Assembly (NCBI RefSeq): GCF_002563965.1
Contig: NZ_PDJF01000001.1
Span: 1,798,001-1,862,000, forward strand
Reading direction: 5' to 3'
Length of the DNA stretch: 64,000 nt
Source of the DNA: Corynebacterium renale
GTDB lineage: Bacteria; Actinomycetota; Actinomycetes; Mycobacteriales; Mycobacteriaceae
A program made the translations under genes and the position numbers. Below are positions 9,265 through 17,664 of this stretch, one piece after another (position 1 is the first letter of the stretch; the number at the start of each line of letters is the position of its first letter). Below the pieces are notes generated by a model. The model worked only from the letters and a program-made list of their open reading frames with translations, made no database searches and was not told where the DNA came from.

Positions 9265-10905
9265 ATGTCGCACACAATAAGTAGTCGCCCGGCGATGCCT
9301 CGCCGGGCTTCTGGCCGTTTCATCACGCTGCTATCAGTCTTGTGCCTCGGGACCATTTCGCTTGCAGCGTGCAGTTCGGACGACGTTACAGCTAATGCAA
9401 GCTACGAAGATCCTGCGTATGTGTTGAGTTCCGAGGTTGCTACTGTCAATGCAGGTAGCGTCCTAGGTGCGTCGACGAACGCGGAATTGGTGTCTGGGCG
9501 CGTTTATCCCGGCGTGTATGTTCCGGGACCTTCCGGGCAGCTAATTCCTAATACTGATTTGATTACCGCGCAAGCTCTGCCAGGTACGCACAAGCAAGTC
9601 ATTTACACGATTTCTAAGGATGCGGTCCTTGATGATGGAACGCCTTTAACGTGTGCAGATTACTTGCTTTCTTGGACAGCAGGGGTAATGGACAACCAGT
9701 TCGACTCAAAAATTCCCATTGCTCAACAGGTGCAGGAATTAGAATGCAAGCCCAATGATCAAAAGTTTACGGTCGTCTTTAAAGAAGATCAGGGCGCTCA
9801 GTGGCGTGCTTTATTCGGCCCCGGAGAGGTTTTGCCATCCGCGCCCATTCGACGCCGCCTAGGTCTCTCTGAAGAGGAGTTTGTTAGTCAGCTTCATTCT
9901 CAAGACCCGTCCCTTGTTGCTCCAATCGCTGAAGCGTGGAACACGGCCTTTGATTTTGCGGAGTTCCAACCTGACATGCATTTATCCTATGGGCCCTACA
10001 AAGTAGAAGGGGTCGGGGATAAGGGGCAAGTTACTCTTTCTCGAAATGAAAACTATTACGGGGATATGGCTAGTATTCCTCGCATAGCATTATGGCCTGC
10101 ATCAACTGACGTTCGCCACTTGAACGATAGTGGAAAGATTTATGTAGCGGACATTAAGGCTGCCGATTATTCGTGGGTTGATCGCAACGACCCTAAAAAC
10201 CCCTATTCGATCGCCGAGCAATCGGGCATTCTTGTCGACAGCCTGATTTTGGGCACGGGTGGGCCTTTTGCTACCGCGGAAGGACGGAGAGCATTCAATG
10301 CGTGCGTCGATCAAAAAGCTGTAGCTGCTGCCTCTTCTGAGGTGAGCGGGCAAGACGTGGCACCTCAGGGGCTGAGGTCTGTGGCCCCCAACGATCCTGT
10401 CCGTAACTCGCTGGTCGATATTTCCGACAGAGTAATGGCCGTCGACCCGATAAGCGCGGAACAGCTCCGTGGCTCTACTATTCGTATCGGCTATTTAGGC
10501 GAGGATCAACGTAAATCTGAAATGATTACGGCGATTAAGCAATCCTGCGCGCCGTTTGGCATCGAGGTCGTTGACGTACATGACACCGCCGGCGGACACC
10601 TAGGTGATTTGGCTGCTACCGAATTCGATATATACGGAAATGCCGTCGATAAGCCAGGAGAAATGGATGCAGTTTTGAAAGCTGTCGATCCTGTCACCGA
10701 ATACGGCAATGTAGGGATTGCAAATACTAAGTCCGGTGATTATCGGTGGGCGGAAGATACTATCGATGCGGTGACACCGACGATTCCACTGTCCACACAG
10801 CCACGGACTTTCATAATTCACCGCGATATGGGAAATGTAGTTCCTTACACTGGCCTTACCGGTATTGGTTGGAACATTGACCGTTGGAAAATTCAAGAAG
10901 GATAA
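9265..10905 (+). CDS. solute-binding lipoprotein, SBP family 5 (peptide-type)
   Basis: A 546-residue exported lipoprotein. From ATG 9265 the protein has a basic N-terminus, a hydrophobic stretch and the lipobox ISLAAC with lipidated Cys36. The mature part has the family-5 (oligopeptide/dipeptide) solute-binding layout, including the YLLSWTAGVMD-type segment near the start and a LSYGPYKVE segment. No permease or ATPase gene lies nearby, so either it serves a transporter encoded elsewhere or has another envelope role. A lipoprotein of this family between secF and apt is conserved in Corynebacteriales, including mycobacteria. Ligand unknown. Confidence 0.85.
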   Translation: MSHTISSRPAMPRRASGRFITLLSVLCLGTISLAACSSDDVTANASYEDPAYVLSSEVATVNAGSVLGASTNAELVSGRVYPGVYVPGPSGQLIPNTDLITAQALPGTHKQVIYTISKDAVLDDGTPLTCADYLLSWTAGVMDNQFDSKIPIAQQVQELECKPNDQKFTVVFKEDQGAQWRALFGPGEVLPSAPIRRRLGLSEEEFVSQLHSQDPSLVAPIAEAWNTAFDFAEFQPDMHLSYGPYKVEGVGDKGQVTLSRNENYYGDMASIPRIALWPASTDVRHLNDSGKIYVADIKAADYSWVDRNDPKNPYSIAEQSGILVDSLILGTGGPFATAEGRRAFNACVDQKAVAAASSEVSGQDVAPQGLRSVAPNDPVRNSLVDISDRVMAVDPISAEQLRGSTIRIGYLGEDQRKSEMITAIKQSCAPFGIEVVDVHDTAGGHLGDLAATEFDIYGNAVDKPGEMDAVLKAVDPVTEYGNVGIANTKSGDYRWAEDTIDAVTPTIPLSTQPRTFIIHRDMGNVVPYTGLTGIGWNIDRWKIQEG

Positions 10906-10908
10906 ACC

Positions 10909-11457
10909 ATGAGTGTAGTAATTGAGAAAGCTCGAGAGGCGTTAAACCGTAAAGTTCGTCACGTGGAGGATTTCCCGGAGAAAGGCGTGATTTTCCAGGA
11001 CCTTACTCCGGTGCTTGCAGATGCTGATGCCTTCCAAGCAGTTGTTAAGGGTTTAGCTGAAGCTGCGCGCAAACTCGGTGCAGATTTGATCGGCGGGCTC
11101 GATGCTCGCGGATTCCTACTGGGCGCTGCGGTTGCTTATGAACTCGAGGTGGGCATTTTGGCGATTAGGAAAAAGGGCAAGTTGCCGCCACCTGTTTTCA
11201 CTGAGGAATATGAACTTGAATACGGCAGCGCAGCGTTAGAGATTCCCGCAGAGGCAATGGACCTTGAGGGCAAAAAAGTGGTGCTTATCGACGACGTGCT
11301 CGCTACCGGCGGAACATTGTCAGGGGCACGCAAACTGTTGGAACGTGCAGGTGCTGAATGTGCTGGCAATGTAGTTGTGCTCGAAGTTCCTGAATTGGGC
11401 GGCCGGAAAAAGTTGGAGGGGACACCAGTCGTGGTGTTGAATTCTTCCAACGACTAA
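10909..11457 (+). CDS. apt: adenine phosphoribosyltransferase
   Basis: A 182-residue type I phosphoribosyltransferase that converts adenine and PRPP to AMP (purine salvage). The PRPP-binding motif [13 protein letters not shown] is at residues 124-136, and the N-terminal [13 protein letters not shown] segment is typical of Apt. It starts 3 nt after the lipoprotein stop with GAAGGAT as ribosome-binding site. Its position before rel links purine salvage to the (p)ppGpp gene, a conserved actinobacterial pair. Confidence 0.96.
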   Translation: MSVVIEKAREALNRKVRHVEDFPEKGVIFQDLTPVLADADAFQAVVKGLAEAARKLGADLIGGLDARGFLLGAAVAYELEVGILAIRKKGKLPPPVFTEEYELEYGSAALEIPAEAMDLEGKKVVLIDDVLATGGTLSGARKLLERAGAECAGNVVVLEVPELGGRKKLEGTPVVVLNSSND

Positions 11458-11487
11458 TATCAGGACCTCCTCCAGAAATGCTTTAGG

Positions 11488-11493
11488 TAAGGT
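11488..11493 (+). promoter_or_regulatory. candidate -10 of a leaderless rel transcript
   Basis: TAAGGT is exactly 7 nt before the rel ATG, with no Shine-Dalgarno sequence between them. The same 13-nt string GTAAGGTTGAATC precedes the aroE ATG at 32850-32862. The spacing fits transcription starting at the A of ATG. Confidence 0.45.
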
Positions 11494-11500
11494 TGAATCT

Positions 11501-13786
11501 ATGAGCAGTGATAACCGGGTTCGTGGCCGTGGCGGAATGAGCGTGCGCGGGATGTCTGCCCGGCTTGCTCGCAGCTTAACCGGTAACAGAGGCGCGCGGA
11601 TTAATCCCGTTTTGGAGCCGTTGCTGAGTATTCACCGCCAGTTTCATCCTAAAGCGGATGGGCTGATCCTCGATCGTGCCTACTCGACTGCTGAACGGCT
11701 TCACGACGGCGTATTCCGCAAGTCAGGGGAGCCGTACATTACACATCCCCTCGCAGTTGCTACTATTGCCGCAGAAATTGGTATGGATACAACAACGCTC
11801 GTCGCTGCTCTTTTGCACGACACCGTTGAGGATACCGATTACACGCTAGACGATCTCACCCAAGACTTTGGTGAGGAAGTAGCGCGACTAGTTGATGGCG
11901 TCACCAAGCTGGACAAGGTTGCGTTGGGTGCCGCAGCCGAGGCCGAAACCATCCGCAAGATGATTGTTGCAATGGCCCATGACCCACGCGTGCTCGTCAT
12001 CAAAGTCTCTGACCGGCTGCACAACATGCGCACAATGCGTTTCTTGCCCCCGGAGAAGCAGGCCAAAAAAGCGCGTGAAACGCTGGAGGTAATAGCGCCG
12101 CTTGCGCATCGCCTTGGTATGGCCAGCGTGAAATGGGAATTGGAAGACCTTGCCTTCGCTATCCTGTACCCGAAGAAATATGACGAGATAGTTCGTCTGG
12201 TAGCTGATAGGGCACCGCAGCGTGATAATGCTCTCGCGGACATTAAGACCCGTGTGGAGTCCGCGCTTAAAGAAAATAATATTGAAGCCGTTGTGATGGG
12301 GCGTCCTAAGCACTATTGGTCTATTTATCAGAAGATGATTGTGCGTGGCCACGAGTTTGACGAAATATTTGACCTTGTGGGCATCCGCGTCCTTGTTGAC
12401 TCAGTTAATGACTGTTACGCCGCGATTGGTGTGGTTCACTCCCTGTTTTCAGCTATGCCGGGCCGCTTCAAGGACTATATCTCCGCTCCACGCTTCGGTG
12501 TATACCAGTCCTTGCACACTACCGTGATGACAAATTCGGGGCGCCCACTTGAAGTGCAGGTTCGTACACATGAAATGCACTACAACGCGGAATACGGTAT
12601 TGCGGCGCATTGGCGGTACAAGGAGACCAAGGGGAGCCACAAAGGTGACTCCAATGAGGTCGACCAGATGGCGTGGATGCGCCAACTTTTAGATTGGCAA
12701 AAGGAAGCAGCAGATCCTAACGAGTTCCTTGACTCCTTGCGCTACGATCTCACGTCGAAACAGATTTTCGTATTCACTCCCAAGGGCGACGTGGTAAATC
12801 TACCGGTTGGTTCGTGTCCCGTTGACTTTGCCTACGCTGTGCACACCGAGGTTGGCCACCGTTGCATTGGCGCGAAGATAAACGGGAAACTCGTAGCCTT
12901 AGAAACTAAGCTCAACTCCGGTGACCGCGTGGAAATCTTCACGTCTAAGGATCCGAAGGCAGGACCGTCCCGTGGCTGGCAGGATTTCGTGGTGTCGCCG
13001 CGTGCAAAATCCCGCATTCGCCAGTGGTTTACCAAGGAGCGCCGCGACGAACACATCGTCGCCGGCAGGGATGCTTTGGCTGCAGAAATGCAGCGGGGTG
13101 GCCTGCCTATGCATCGGCTATTTACAGCCCAGACGATGAAAGAGATGGCTACCCAGTTCCATTATCCCGATGTGGAAGCCCTCTACGCTGCCGTAGGCGC
13201 CGGACATGTTTCTGCGCAATCTATTGCGCAACGGCTTGTGTCTATCTTCGGAGACGAGACTTCCGCTGAAGATGAGCTCGCTCGCCGTATCCCGTTTTCT
13301 GAGCTTATGCACTCTCGCGCAGCAGCCCATGCGTCTGACTCGGGAATCCTGGTTGAAGGCAATCCTGATGTTTTAGCGAAGTTGGCCAAATGCTGTGAGC
13401 CAGTTCCGGGGGACGCAATTTTTGGATTCATCACGCGCGGCGGCGGGGTGTCCGTGCACCGTATGGACTGTACTAATGCGCAGAAGCTGCATGAAGAAGA
13501 CGCGCGCATTGTCACTGTCGCATGGGCGCGCGAATCGACGTCTTCAATATTTACTGCAACGGTTCAAGTTGAAGCTTTGAACCGGGACGGTTTGCTGATG
13601 GATATCACACGTGCAGTTACGGAGCAGAAGCTTTCGGTAAACGCAATGAACTCCCATGTCAACGATGACAATGTGGCTACGTTGCGCTTCACGTTTACGG
13701 TGTCCGACGCGAAGCAGCTGGGTGCTGTCATGACACTCTTGCGTAACATTGAGGGTGTGTTCGACATCTACCGCGTGATTGCTTAG
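11501..13786 (+). CDS. rel: bifunctional (p)ppGpp synthetase/hydrolase Rel
   Basis: A 761-residue long RSH enzyme that makes and degrades the stringent-response alarmones in the cytoplasm, at the ribosome. Domains in order: N-terminal extension; HD hydrolase with the intact HDTVEDTDY motif (active hydrolase expected); synthetase with [20 protein letters not shown] and [15 protein letters not shown] ([26 protein letters not shown], quoted in part); a helical/zinc-finger-like CCEPVPGD segment; and the C-terminal ACT domain. Both active sites look complete, as in the single Rel enzymes of actinobacteria. No terminator is seen right after the stop because an IS element begins 22 nt downstream. 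Confidence 0.97.
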   Translation: MSSDNRVRGRGGMSVRGMSARLARSLTGNRGARINPVLEPLLSIHRQFHPKADGLILDRAYSTAERLHDGVFRKSGEPYITHPLAVATIAAEIGMDTTTLVAALLHDTVEDTDYTLDDLTQDFGEEVARLVDGVTKLDKVALGAAAEAETIRKMIVAMAHDPRVLVIKVSDRLHNMRTMRFLPPEKQAKKARETLEVIAPLAHRLGMASVKWELEDLAFAILYPKKYDEIVRLVADRAPQRDNALADIKTRVESALKENNIEAVVMGRPKHYWSIYQKMIVRGHEFDEIFDLVGIRVLVDSVNDCYAAIGVVHSLFSAMPGRFKDYISAPRFGVYQSLHTTVMTNSGRPLEVQVRTHEMHYNAEYGIAAHWRYKETKGSHKGDSNEVDQMAWMRQLLDWQKEAADPNEFLDSLRYDLTSKQIFVFTPKGDVVNLPVGSCPVDFAYAVHTEVGHRCIGAKINGKLVALETKLNSGDRVEIFTSKDPKAGPSRGWQDFVVSPRAKSRIRQWFTKERRDEHIVAGRDALAAEMQRGGLPMHRLFTAQTMKEMATQFHYPDVEALYAAVGAGHVSAQSIAQRLVSIFGDETSAEDELARRIPFSELMHSRAAAHASDSGILVEGNPDVLAKLAKCCEPVPGDAIFGFITRGGGVSVHRMDCTNAQKLHEEDARIVTVAWARESTSSIFTATVQVEALNRDGLLMDITRAVTEQKLSVNAMNSHVNDDNVATLRFTFTVSDAKQLGAVMTLLRNIEGVFDIYRVIA

Positions 13787-13808
13787 ATGCTGTTAGTGCT
13801 CTAGACCC

Positions 13809-13834
13809 CTTAAGTTCAGAGGGTCGTTGCAACA
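13809..13834 (+). repeat. left terminal inverted repeat of the IS30 element
   Basis: The inner 14 bases (GGGTCGTTGCAACA, 13821-13834) match the right end perfectly; the outer 12 match at 7 positions. Confidence 0.8.
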
Positions 13835-13855
13835 CTTTCCCTAAGGAGTGTGGCA

Positions 13856-15496
13856 ATGACTACCAGTTATGGGCCTTATCATTCGTTATCCGAGTCTGAT
13901 CGTGTACGACTAATCGCGTTAGTGACACGCGGTCGCAGCGTGCGTTCCTCCGCCTATGAAATCGGCTGTAACTACGGACATGCGTTAAATTTTTGCCACG
14001 CCCACAAACTCATCGAACCACGCAAGAGACAACGACCACTTAATCACAACACCCCGGTTATCAAAGAGTTCCTGACACGTGTTCGACATGGACAATCAGT
14101 CCACGCCGCGGCAGTTCAATGCGGAATCAATGACACTGCTGCGTATGCGATTGCAATGGATGCCGGCTGTCATATCCGCTTAAGCAGGTACCAGCGCAGG
14201 GTTCGGCAGACTCAACTTCGTGTGGAATACCTCCGGCTACGTTTAGCAAGTGTGCCTTCTGGTGATGCTGGGCGTGCACTCGGTATTGAGAGATCGATGA
14301 GGCAAGATTTCGAACGCGGTCTGTTTAAAACAAACGGCTCACGCAAAGAGTTCGTCGGTGTTGGTATCGATGCCATCACGTATAAAAGACTTATGATCAC
14401 GCTGCGCCAACGCCATGATCTCGTTGACTCTGGACGATTGCGTCCACCGGCATTGCCACATGGGGTTGATCCATACAAACCTATTAGCGCTCGCTATATC
14501 TGCTTCGAAGAACGAGTACTTATTGCTGATTTGCTGCGTGAGCATACCTCGGTTCGTGAAATCAGTCGCCGACTTGGGCGAAGTGCTTCATCAATTGCTC
14601 GAGAAATTAGACGCAATCGCAGTGCGGAAGGCCCGTATCGTGCAGAAACTGCTCAGTTGAAAGCGTGCGCACGTCGGCTGCGTCCTAAACTACCCAAGTT
14701 ATTAGCAGATAAACGATTATGGGAGTACGTGTGTAATGGGTTGCGGGCACAATGGTCGCCTGAACAGATTGCTCATCGACTCCCTGTTGATTTTCCCGAT
14801 GACAAGGACATGCGTATTAGCCACGAAACTATCTACGATGCTTTCTACCTGCAGTCGAAAGGTAAGCTCAGTGAGCTAGGTTTGACACTGCCTCGGGGTA
14901 GGAAGAAACGCAAGAAACGACTCCCCCGGGTTGACACTCCTACTCAGCAACGATTCGTTGATGACATGATCATGATCGATGAACGACCTGAAGAAGTCGC
15001 TGAGCGTATTTTGCCTGGACACTGGGAAGGGGACCTCATTTTAGGCAAAAATAACAAATCAGCAGTGATCACTTTGGTGGAACGTGTCAGCAGGTTCGTC
15101 GTGTTAGGTCACCTGCCTGGGCGCCATAGCAGTGATGAGGTACTTGCAGCGTTAAAGAAAACAGTTGGCACGATCGACGAAGCGATGTGGTCATCGATTA
15201 CCTGGGATCAGGGAAGCGAGATGGCTGGTCATAAGGCTTTTACGATGGCTACAGATATACCCATTTATTTCTGTCATCCTGGTTCACCATGGGAACGTGG
15301 AAGTAACGAGAATACTAACGGGCGACTCCGGCGGAATCTTCCGAAAAGTAGTGATTTGTCAGTCTACAGCGCACATGATCTTGAAATGATTGCCAATATC
15401 CACAACCACACACCACGTAAAGCATTGCAATGGAAGACTCCGGCGGAAGTTATGGCAGAGGCTCTGGCACAAACCGGTAGCATTAGACGGGATTAA
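13856..15496 (+). CDS. IS30-family transposase
   Basis: A 546-residue DDE transposase. The ATG at 13856 has AAGGAG 7 nt upstream; a GTG two codons earlier is less likely. A canonical IS30 helix-turn-helix is at about 220-253 (SVREISRRLGRSASSIA). The catalytic triad is Asp393 (HWEGDLI), Asp451 (TWDQGSE) and Glu485 (NENTNGR), with the usual 33-residue spacing between the last two. The protein is long for the family (often 320-400 residues): an extra ~200-residue N-terminus holds at least two more HTH-like modules (around 18-46 and 70-103). No frameshift or internal stop is present. Confidence 0.93.
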   Translation: MTTSYGPYHSLSESDRVRLIALVTRGRSVRSSAYEIGCNYGHALNFCHAHKLIEPRKRQRPLNHNTPVIKEFLTRVRHGQSVHAAAVQCGINDTAAYAIAMDAGCHIRLSRYQRRVRQTQLRVEYLRLRLASVPSGDAGRALGIERSMRQDFERGLFKTNGSRKEFVGVGIDAITYKRLMITLRQRHDLVDSGRLRPPALPHGVDPYKPISARYICFEERVLIADLLREHTSVREISRRLGRSASSIAREIRRNRSAEGPYRAETAQLKACARRLRPKLPKLLADKRLWEYVCNGLRAQWSPEQIAHRLPVDFPDDKDMRISHETIYDAFYLQSKGKLSELGLTLPRGRKKRKKRLPRVDTPTQQRFVDDMIMIDERPEEVAERILPGHWEGDLILGKNNKSAVITLVERVSRFVVLGHLPGRHSSDEVLAALKKTVGTIDEAMWSSITWDQGSEMAGHKAFTMATDIPIYFCHPGSPWERGSNENTNGRLRRNLPKSSDLSVYSAHDLEMIANIHNHTPRKALQWKTPAEVMAEALAQTGSIRRD

Positions 15497-15503
15497 TCGT
15501 CGT

Positions 15504-15529
15504 TGTTGCAACGACCCCTAGAATTCAAG
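15504..15529 (-). repeat. right terminal inverted repeat of the IS30 element
   Basis: Reverse complement of the left repeat with 5 mismatches in 26; the repeat begins 8 nt after the transposase stop codon. Confidence 0.8.
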
Positions 15530-15545
15530 CCCGTTAAATGGCATG

Positions 15546-15578
15546 AAAAAACCGCTGAACTAGCGTTCAGCGGTTTTC
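15546..15578 (-). terminator. bidirectional rho-independent terminator
   Basis: A perfect 10-bp stem (15551-15560 with 15565-15574, sequence ACCGCTGAAC) has a 4-nt loop and is flanked by an A-run on the left and TTTT on the right. It ends the small secreted-protein gene on the - strand. Before the IS insertion it would have been about 40 nt beyond rel and could have ended rel too. Confidence 0.85.
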
Positions 15579-15588
15579 GTGTAAGCGC

Positions 15589-15864
15589 TTACTTCAGGAA
15601 ACGCTGTGCGAAGGTGAAGGCGGTGGTCAGAGCGCCGATTACAGCGGTGACGATGCCGATCCACGCACGGATTTCCTTGGGAGTGACGTCCTCGGAGGAA
15701 GACTTCGAGGAGTCATCGTTCTTTGCAGTCTTGCCAGTGTTAGCTGCGCCTGCAACGACAGTGTCGTTGGAAACCTCAGTTGCGGATGCGGTTGCGCCTG
15801 CGCCGGTGAGCAGAGCGATGGAAGCAGCGCCAGCGACCAGTGCCTTACGCGAGAAAAGCTTCAT
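15589..15864 (-). CDS. small secreted protein with C-terminal hydrophobic helix
   Basis: A 91-residue protein of unknown function. The ATG at 15864 has AAGGA 9 nt upstream; a GTG six codons earlier would contain that site. Residues 1-29 form a Sec signal peptide (KLFSRKALVAGAASIALLTGA, quoted in part) with a probable ASA cleavage site. The mature part has a Ser/Asp/Lys-rich linker, then a helix of about 24 residues (WIGIVTAVIGALTTAFTFAQ) ending in basic residues. This could be a membrane anchor or an amphipathic, pore-like helix; small corynebacterial envelope proteins and porins have similar size, but I cannot assign it to one. It has its own strong promoter and terminator. Confidence 0.75.
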   Translation of the reverse strand: MKLFSRKALVAGAASIALLTGAGATASATEVSNDTVVAGAANTGKTAKNDDSSKSSSEDVTPKEIRAWIGIVTAVIGALTTAFTFAQRFLK

Positions 15865-15911
15865 AAAAATCAATTCCTTCACAGATGGAGGAGGGTACGT
15901 ACGGTTAACAG

Positions 15912-15940
15912 ATGATACTTCAACGATTCTAAAGACGCAA
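15912..15940 (-). promoter_or_regulatory. promoter of the small secreted protein gene
   Basis: On the - strand, TTGCGT (-35, 15940-15935), a 17-bp spacer and TATCAT (-10, 15917-15912). This is one of the best sigma-A-type promoters in the window; expected 5' UTR about 40 nt. Confidence 0.65.
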
Positions 15941-16000
15941 CACTATAGAATAATATTTTTTTAAAATGTCCAGTGCGCTCCTCAAGCAGGTCAGATAGAG

Positions 16001-16033
16001 AAAACGCCTGCGTTAGTTTCCTACGCAGACGCT
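16001..16033 (-). terminator. terminator after the cyclophilin gene
   Basis: On the - strand a 9-bp stem (16031-16023 with 16013-16005, one U-G wobble) and 9-nt loop are followed by a UUUU run (16004-16001). Confidence 0.7.
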
Positions 16034-16048
16034 TTCTTTACTGAAAAT

Positions 16049-16894
16049 TTACTTTATGGTCGCACTCTTGATACGTACTTCTTCGGCGGGGGCACCATCT
16101 CCGGAACCAGATGATTCCGTGCCTTTTTCCGCGATTGAATCCAGGGTATTCAGACCTTCATCAGAAATCTGGCCGAAGTAGGTGTAATCCGGAGCAAGCG
16201 GAGAGTCCTTGTAATTGAGGAAGAACTGCGAACCGTTGGTACCCGGACCCGCATTAGCCATTGCGATCGAACCGCGTGGGTAAATTACTGGACCAATCGA
16301 GGAATCGGTTTTCTCATCAGTGGGGTACTCGTTGGCGAATTGGAAGCCAGGGCCGCCGGCACCGGTTCCTGTGGGGTCGCCGCACTGCAGGACGTAGATG
16401 CCAGATGTGGTCAGTCGGTGGCAGACGGTGTCGTCGTAGTAGTTGTTTTCGACGAGGTGTTCAATAGCGTTAACGGTGCATGGTGCTGTTTCGCGGTCGA
16501 GTTCCATGCTGATCTTGCCTTGAGTGGTGTCTAGTTCCACGTTGACGGTTCCGCGTGCGGAAACATTCTCTGTTTTAGCAGGCGGGGTGGCACCCTTTGC
16601 TGCTTCACCTGCTGGTTCGTAGGTGCAGGATACGGTTTCAGGCAGCTGTTCTTCACGCTTCATGGAGAGCGGTGTGTACTCTGCTGTGGTGGTTTCGGAG
16701 GTGGATTCTTCTGCGACTACATCCTCGTTGGAGTCTTGGGTGGCAAAGTACCAAATACCTGCAACAACACCGACGATCACCACAAGAGAGGCTGCTACTA
16801 CCGCAGCGGGACCGCTCTTCTTCTTACGTTCACGGCTCTTGAGGGCTTTGTCCAGTTTCTCTAAGGCTTCATCGCCTCGCTGGGTGTTCGTCAT
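16049..16894 (-). CDS. membrane-anchored peptidyl-prolyl cis-trans isomerase (cyclophilin)
   Basis: A 281-residue protein from ATG 16894, which has AGAAAGAA upstream and gives MTNTQRGDEAL. A basic, Lys-rich cytoplasmic stretch is followed by one transmembrane helix (about residues 29-50), an acidic/Thr-rich spacer and a C-terminal cyclophilin domain with LQCGDPTGTGAGGPGF and GSQFFL. It should isomerise Xaa-Pro bonds in exported proteins on the outer face of the membrane. Four cysteines lie in the exported part (SCTYE, APCTV, VCHRL, LQCGD), which could form disulphides. This protein architecture and its place between rel and hisS are conserved in actinobacteria. Confidence 0.9.
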   Translation of the reverse strand: MTNTQRGDEALEKLDKALKSRERKKKSGPAAVVAASLVVIVGVVAGIWYFATQDSNEDVVAEESTSETTTAEYTPLSMKREEQLPETVSCTYEPAGEAAKGATPPAKTENVSARGTVNVELDTTQGKISMELDRETAPCTVNAIEHLVENNYYDDTVCHRLTTSGIYVLQCGDPTGTGAGGPGFQFANEYPTDEKTDSSIGPVIYPRGSIAMANAGPGTNGSQFFLNYKDSPLAPDYTYFGQISDEGLNTLDSIAEKGTESSGSGDGAPAEEVRIKSATIK

Positions 16895-16952
16895 GTGGTT
16901 GTTCTTTCTTTTTCGGTGTATTTGTCCATACTCCGGACAGCGTTGTCGGTTT

Positions 16953-16958
16953 ATTGTA
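16953..16958 (-). promoter_or_regulatory. -10 element for the cyclophilin gene
   Basis: TACAAT on the - strand, about 59 nt before the ATG at 16894, in the divergent region shared with the hydrolase gene. No clear -35. Confidence 0.4.
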
Positions 16959-16991
16959 GCGTCCCTTAACCCCGGCCCGGGCAATGGCCAT

Positions 16992-16997
16992 TATGCT
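16992..16997 (+). promoter_or_regulatory. candidate -10 of the hydrolase gene (leaderless type)
   Basis: TATGCT ends 7 nt before ATG 17005. The weak TGGAG in between could instead act as a ribosome-binding site for a transcript starting further upstream. Confidence 0.3.
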
Positions 16998-17004
16998 GGA
17001 GTGT

Positions 17005-17643
17005 ATGCAAATTCTGGGTTTTCCGGCAGGACCGTTTAAAACCAATTGTTACCTGGTTCAACGCGACGGACTTGTGTCAATCATCGATCCCGGCATGCAC
17101 GCGGCGGGGCGGATTCGGCAGACCGTCCAGGATAATGGCTGGTCGGTGGATAAAATTGTGCTCACGCATGGGCATATCGACCACACCCGCGACGCGGCGG
17201 AACTCGCTAAAGAATTCGATGTAGACGTTTATTGCCATCCGGATGATGCTTTTATGTTACTGCGTGGGGAAGGGGTGTCTGACCAGACAGCGTTATTGTT
17301 TGATGCCCAGTCTATGGACCCCATCACAGCCCCAGAGTCGCTTCTCGACGACCAAACACTCACCCTCGCCGGGGCCGAATTCACGGTTAAGCATTGTCCA
17401 GGTCATTCTCCTGGGTGCGTGATACTGGTAGGGGAGGACGTGGTATTCAGCGGTGATGTCTTGTTCCGCGGAGCGATCGGGCGGGTGGATTTGCCACATT
17501 CTGACCCAGAGGCGATGCGTAAGTCTTTGGCTGGCCCGGTGTGGGCGCTTGCTGACAAACTGGCAGTTTTGCCGGGCCATGGGCAGACCAGCACGATGGA
17601 GTACGAGCGCGAAACTAACCCCTTTCTTCAACACCTTCGTTAG
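17005..17643 (+). CDS. metallo-beta-lactamase-fold hydrolase (glyoxalase II-like)
   Basis: A 212-residue MBL-fold protein. The metal-binding motif LTHGHIDHTRD gives His55, His57, Asp59 and His60; further ligands are in HCPGHSPG and FSGDVLF, and a final histidine is in LPGHG. The single-domain, ~210-residue form next to hisS is widespread in actinobacteria and is usually annotated as hydroxyacylglutathione hydrolase-like. Since these organisms use mycothiol rather than glutathione, the substrate is probably a different thioester; this is inference. ATG 17005 is chosen over 16984, which lies over the promoter. Confidence 0.88.
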   Translation: MQILGFPAGPFKTNCYLVQRDGLVSIIDPGMHAAGRIRQTVQDNGWSVDKIVLTHGHIDHTRDAAELAKEFDVDVYCHPDDAFMLLRGEGVSDQTALLFDAQSMDPITAPESLLDDQTLTLAGAEFTVKHCPGHSPGCVILVGEDVVFSGDVLFRGAIGRVDLPHSDPEAMRKSLAGPVWALADKLAVLPGHGQTSTMEYERETNPFLQHLR

Positions 17644-17647
17644 TTCG

Positions 17648-17664
17648 GGTTACCATGGGTAACC
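17648..17664 (+). other. hairpin abutting the hisS start codon
   Basis: GGTTACC (17648-17654) and GGTAACC (17658-17664) form a perfect 7-bp stem with a 3-nt loop ending one base before the hisS GTG. It occupies the place where a Shine-Dalgarno sequence would be. Confidence 0.5.

Larger units (their letters stand above)
13809..15529 (+). mobile_element. complete IS30-family insertion sequence
   Basis: A 1,721-bp element bounded by 26-bp imperfect terminal inverted repeats (21 of 26 positions identical) and flanked by CCC on both sides (13806-13808 and 15530-15532), consistent with the 2-3 bp target duplication of this family. It carries one transposase ORF of full length with an intact DDE triad, so it may be active. 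It lies in the short intergenic gap after rel and interrupts no gene. Whether other copies exist in the genome cannot be seen here. Confidence 0.85.

Noticed and set aside
11478..11500. DtxR-like box before rel (TTAGGTAAGG)
   Set aside because: Only the left half resembles the consensus; the right half does not, and the aroE copy lacks TTAGG.
13809..15529. Genomic island or prophage around the IS element
   Set aside because: Flanking genes on both sides are conserved core genes in normal order; only the single element is inserted.
15503..15964. 153-codon + strand frame after the IS element
   Set aside because: It is antisense to the small secreted-protein gene, its promoter and a terminator, and has no recognisable features.
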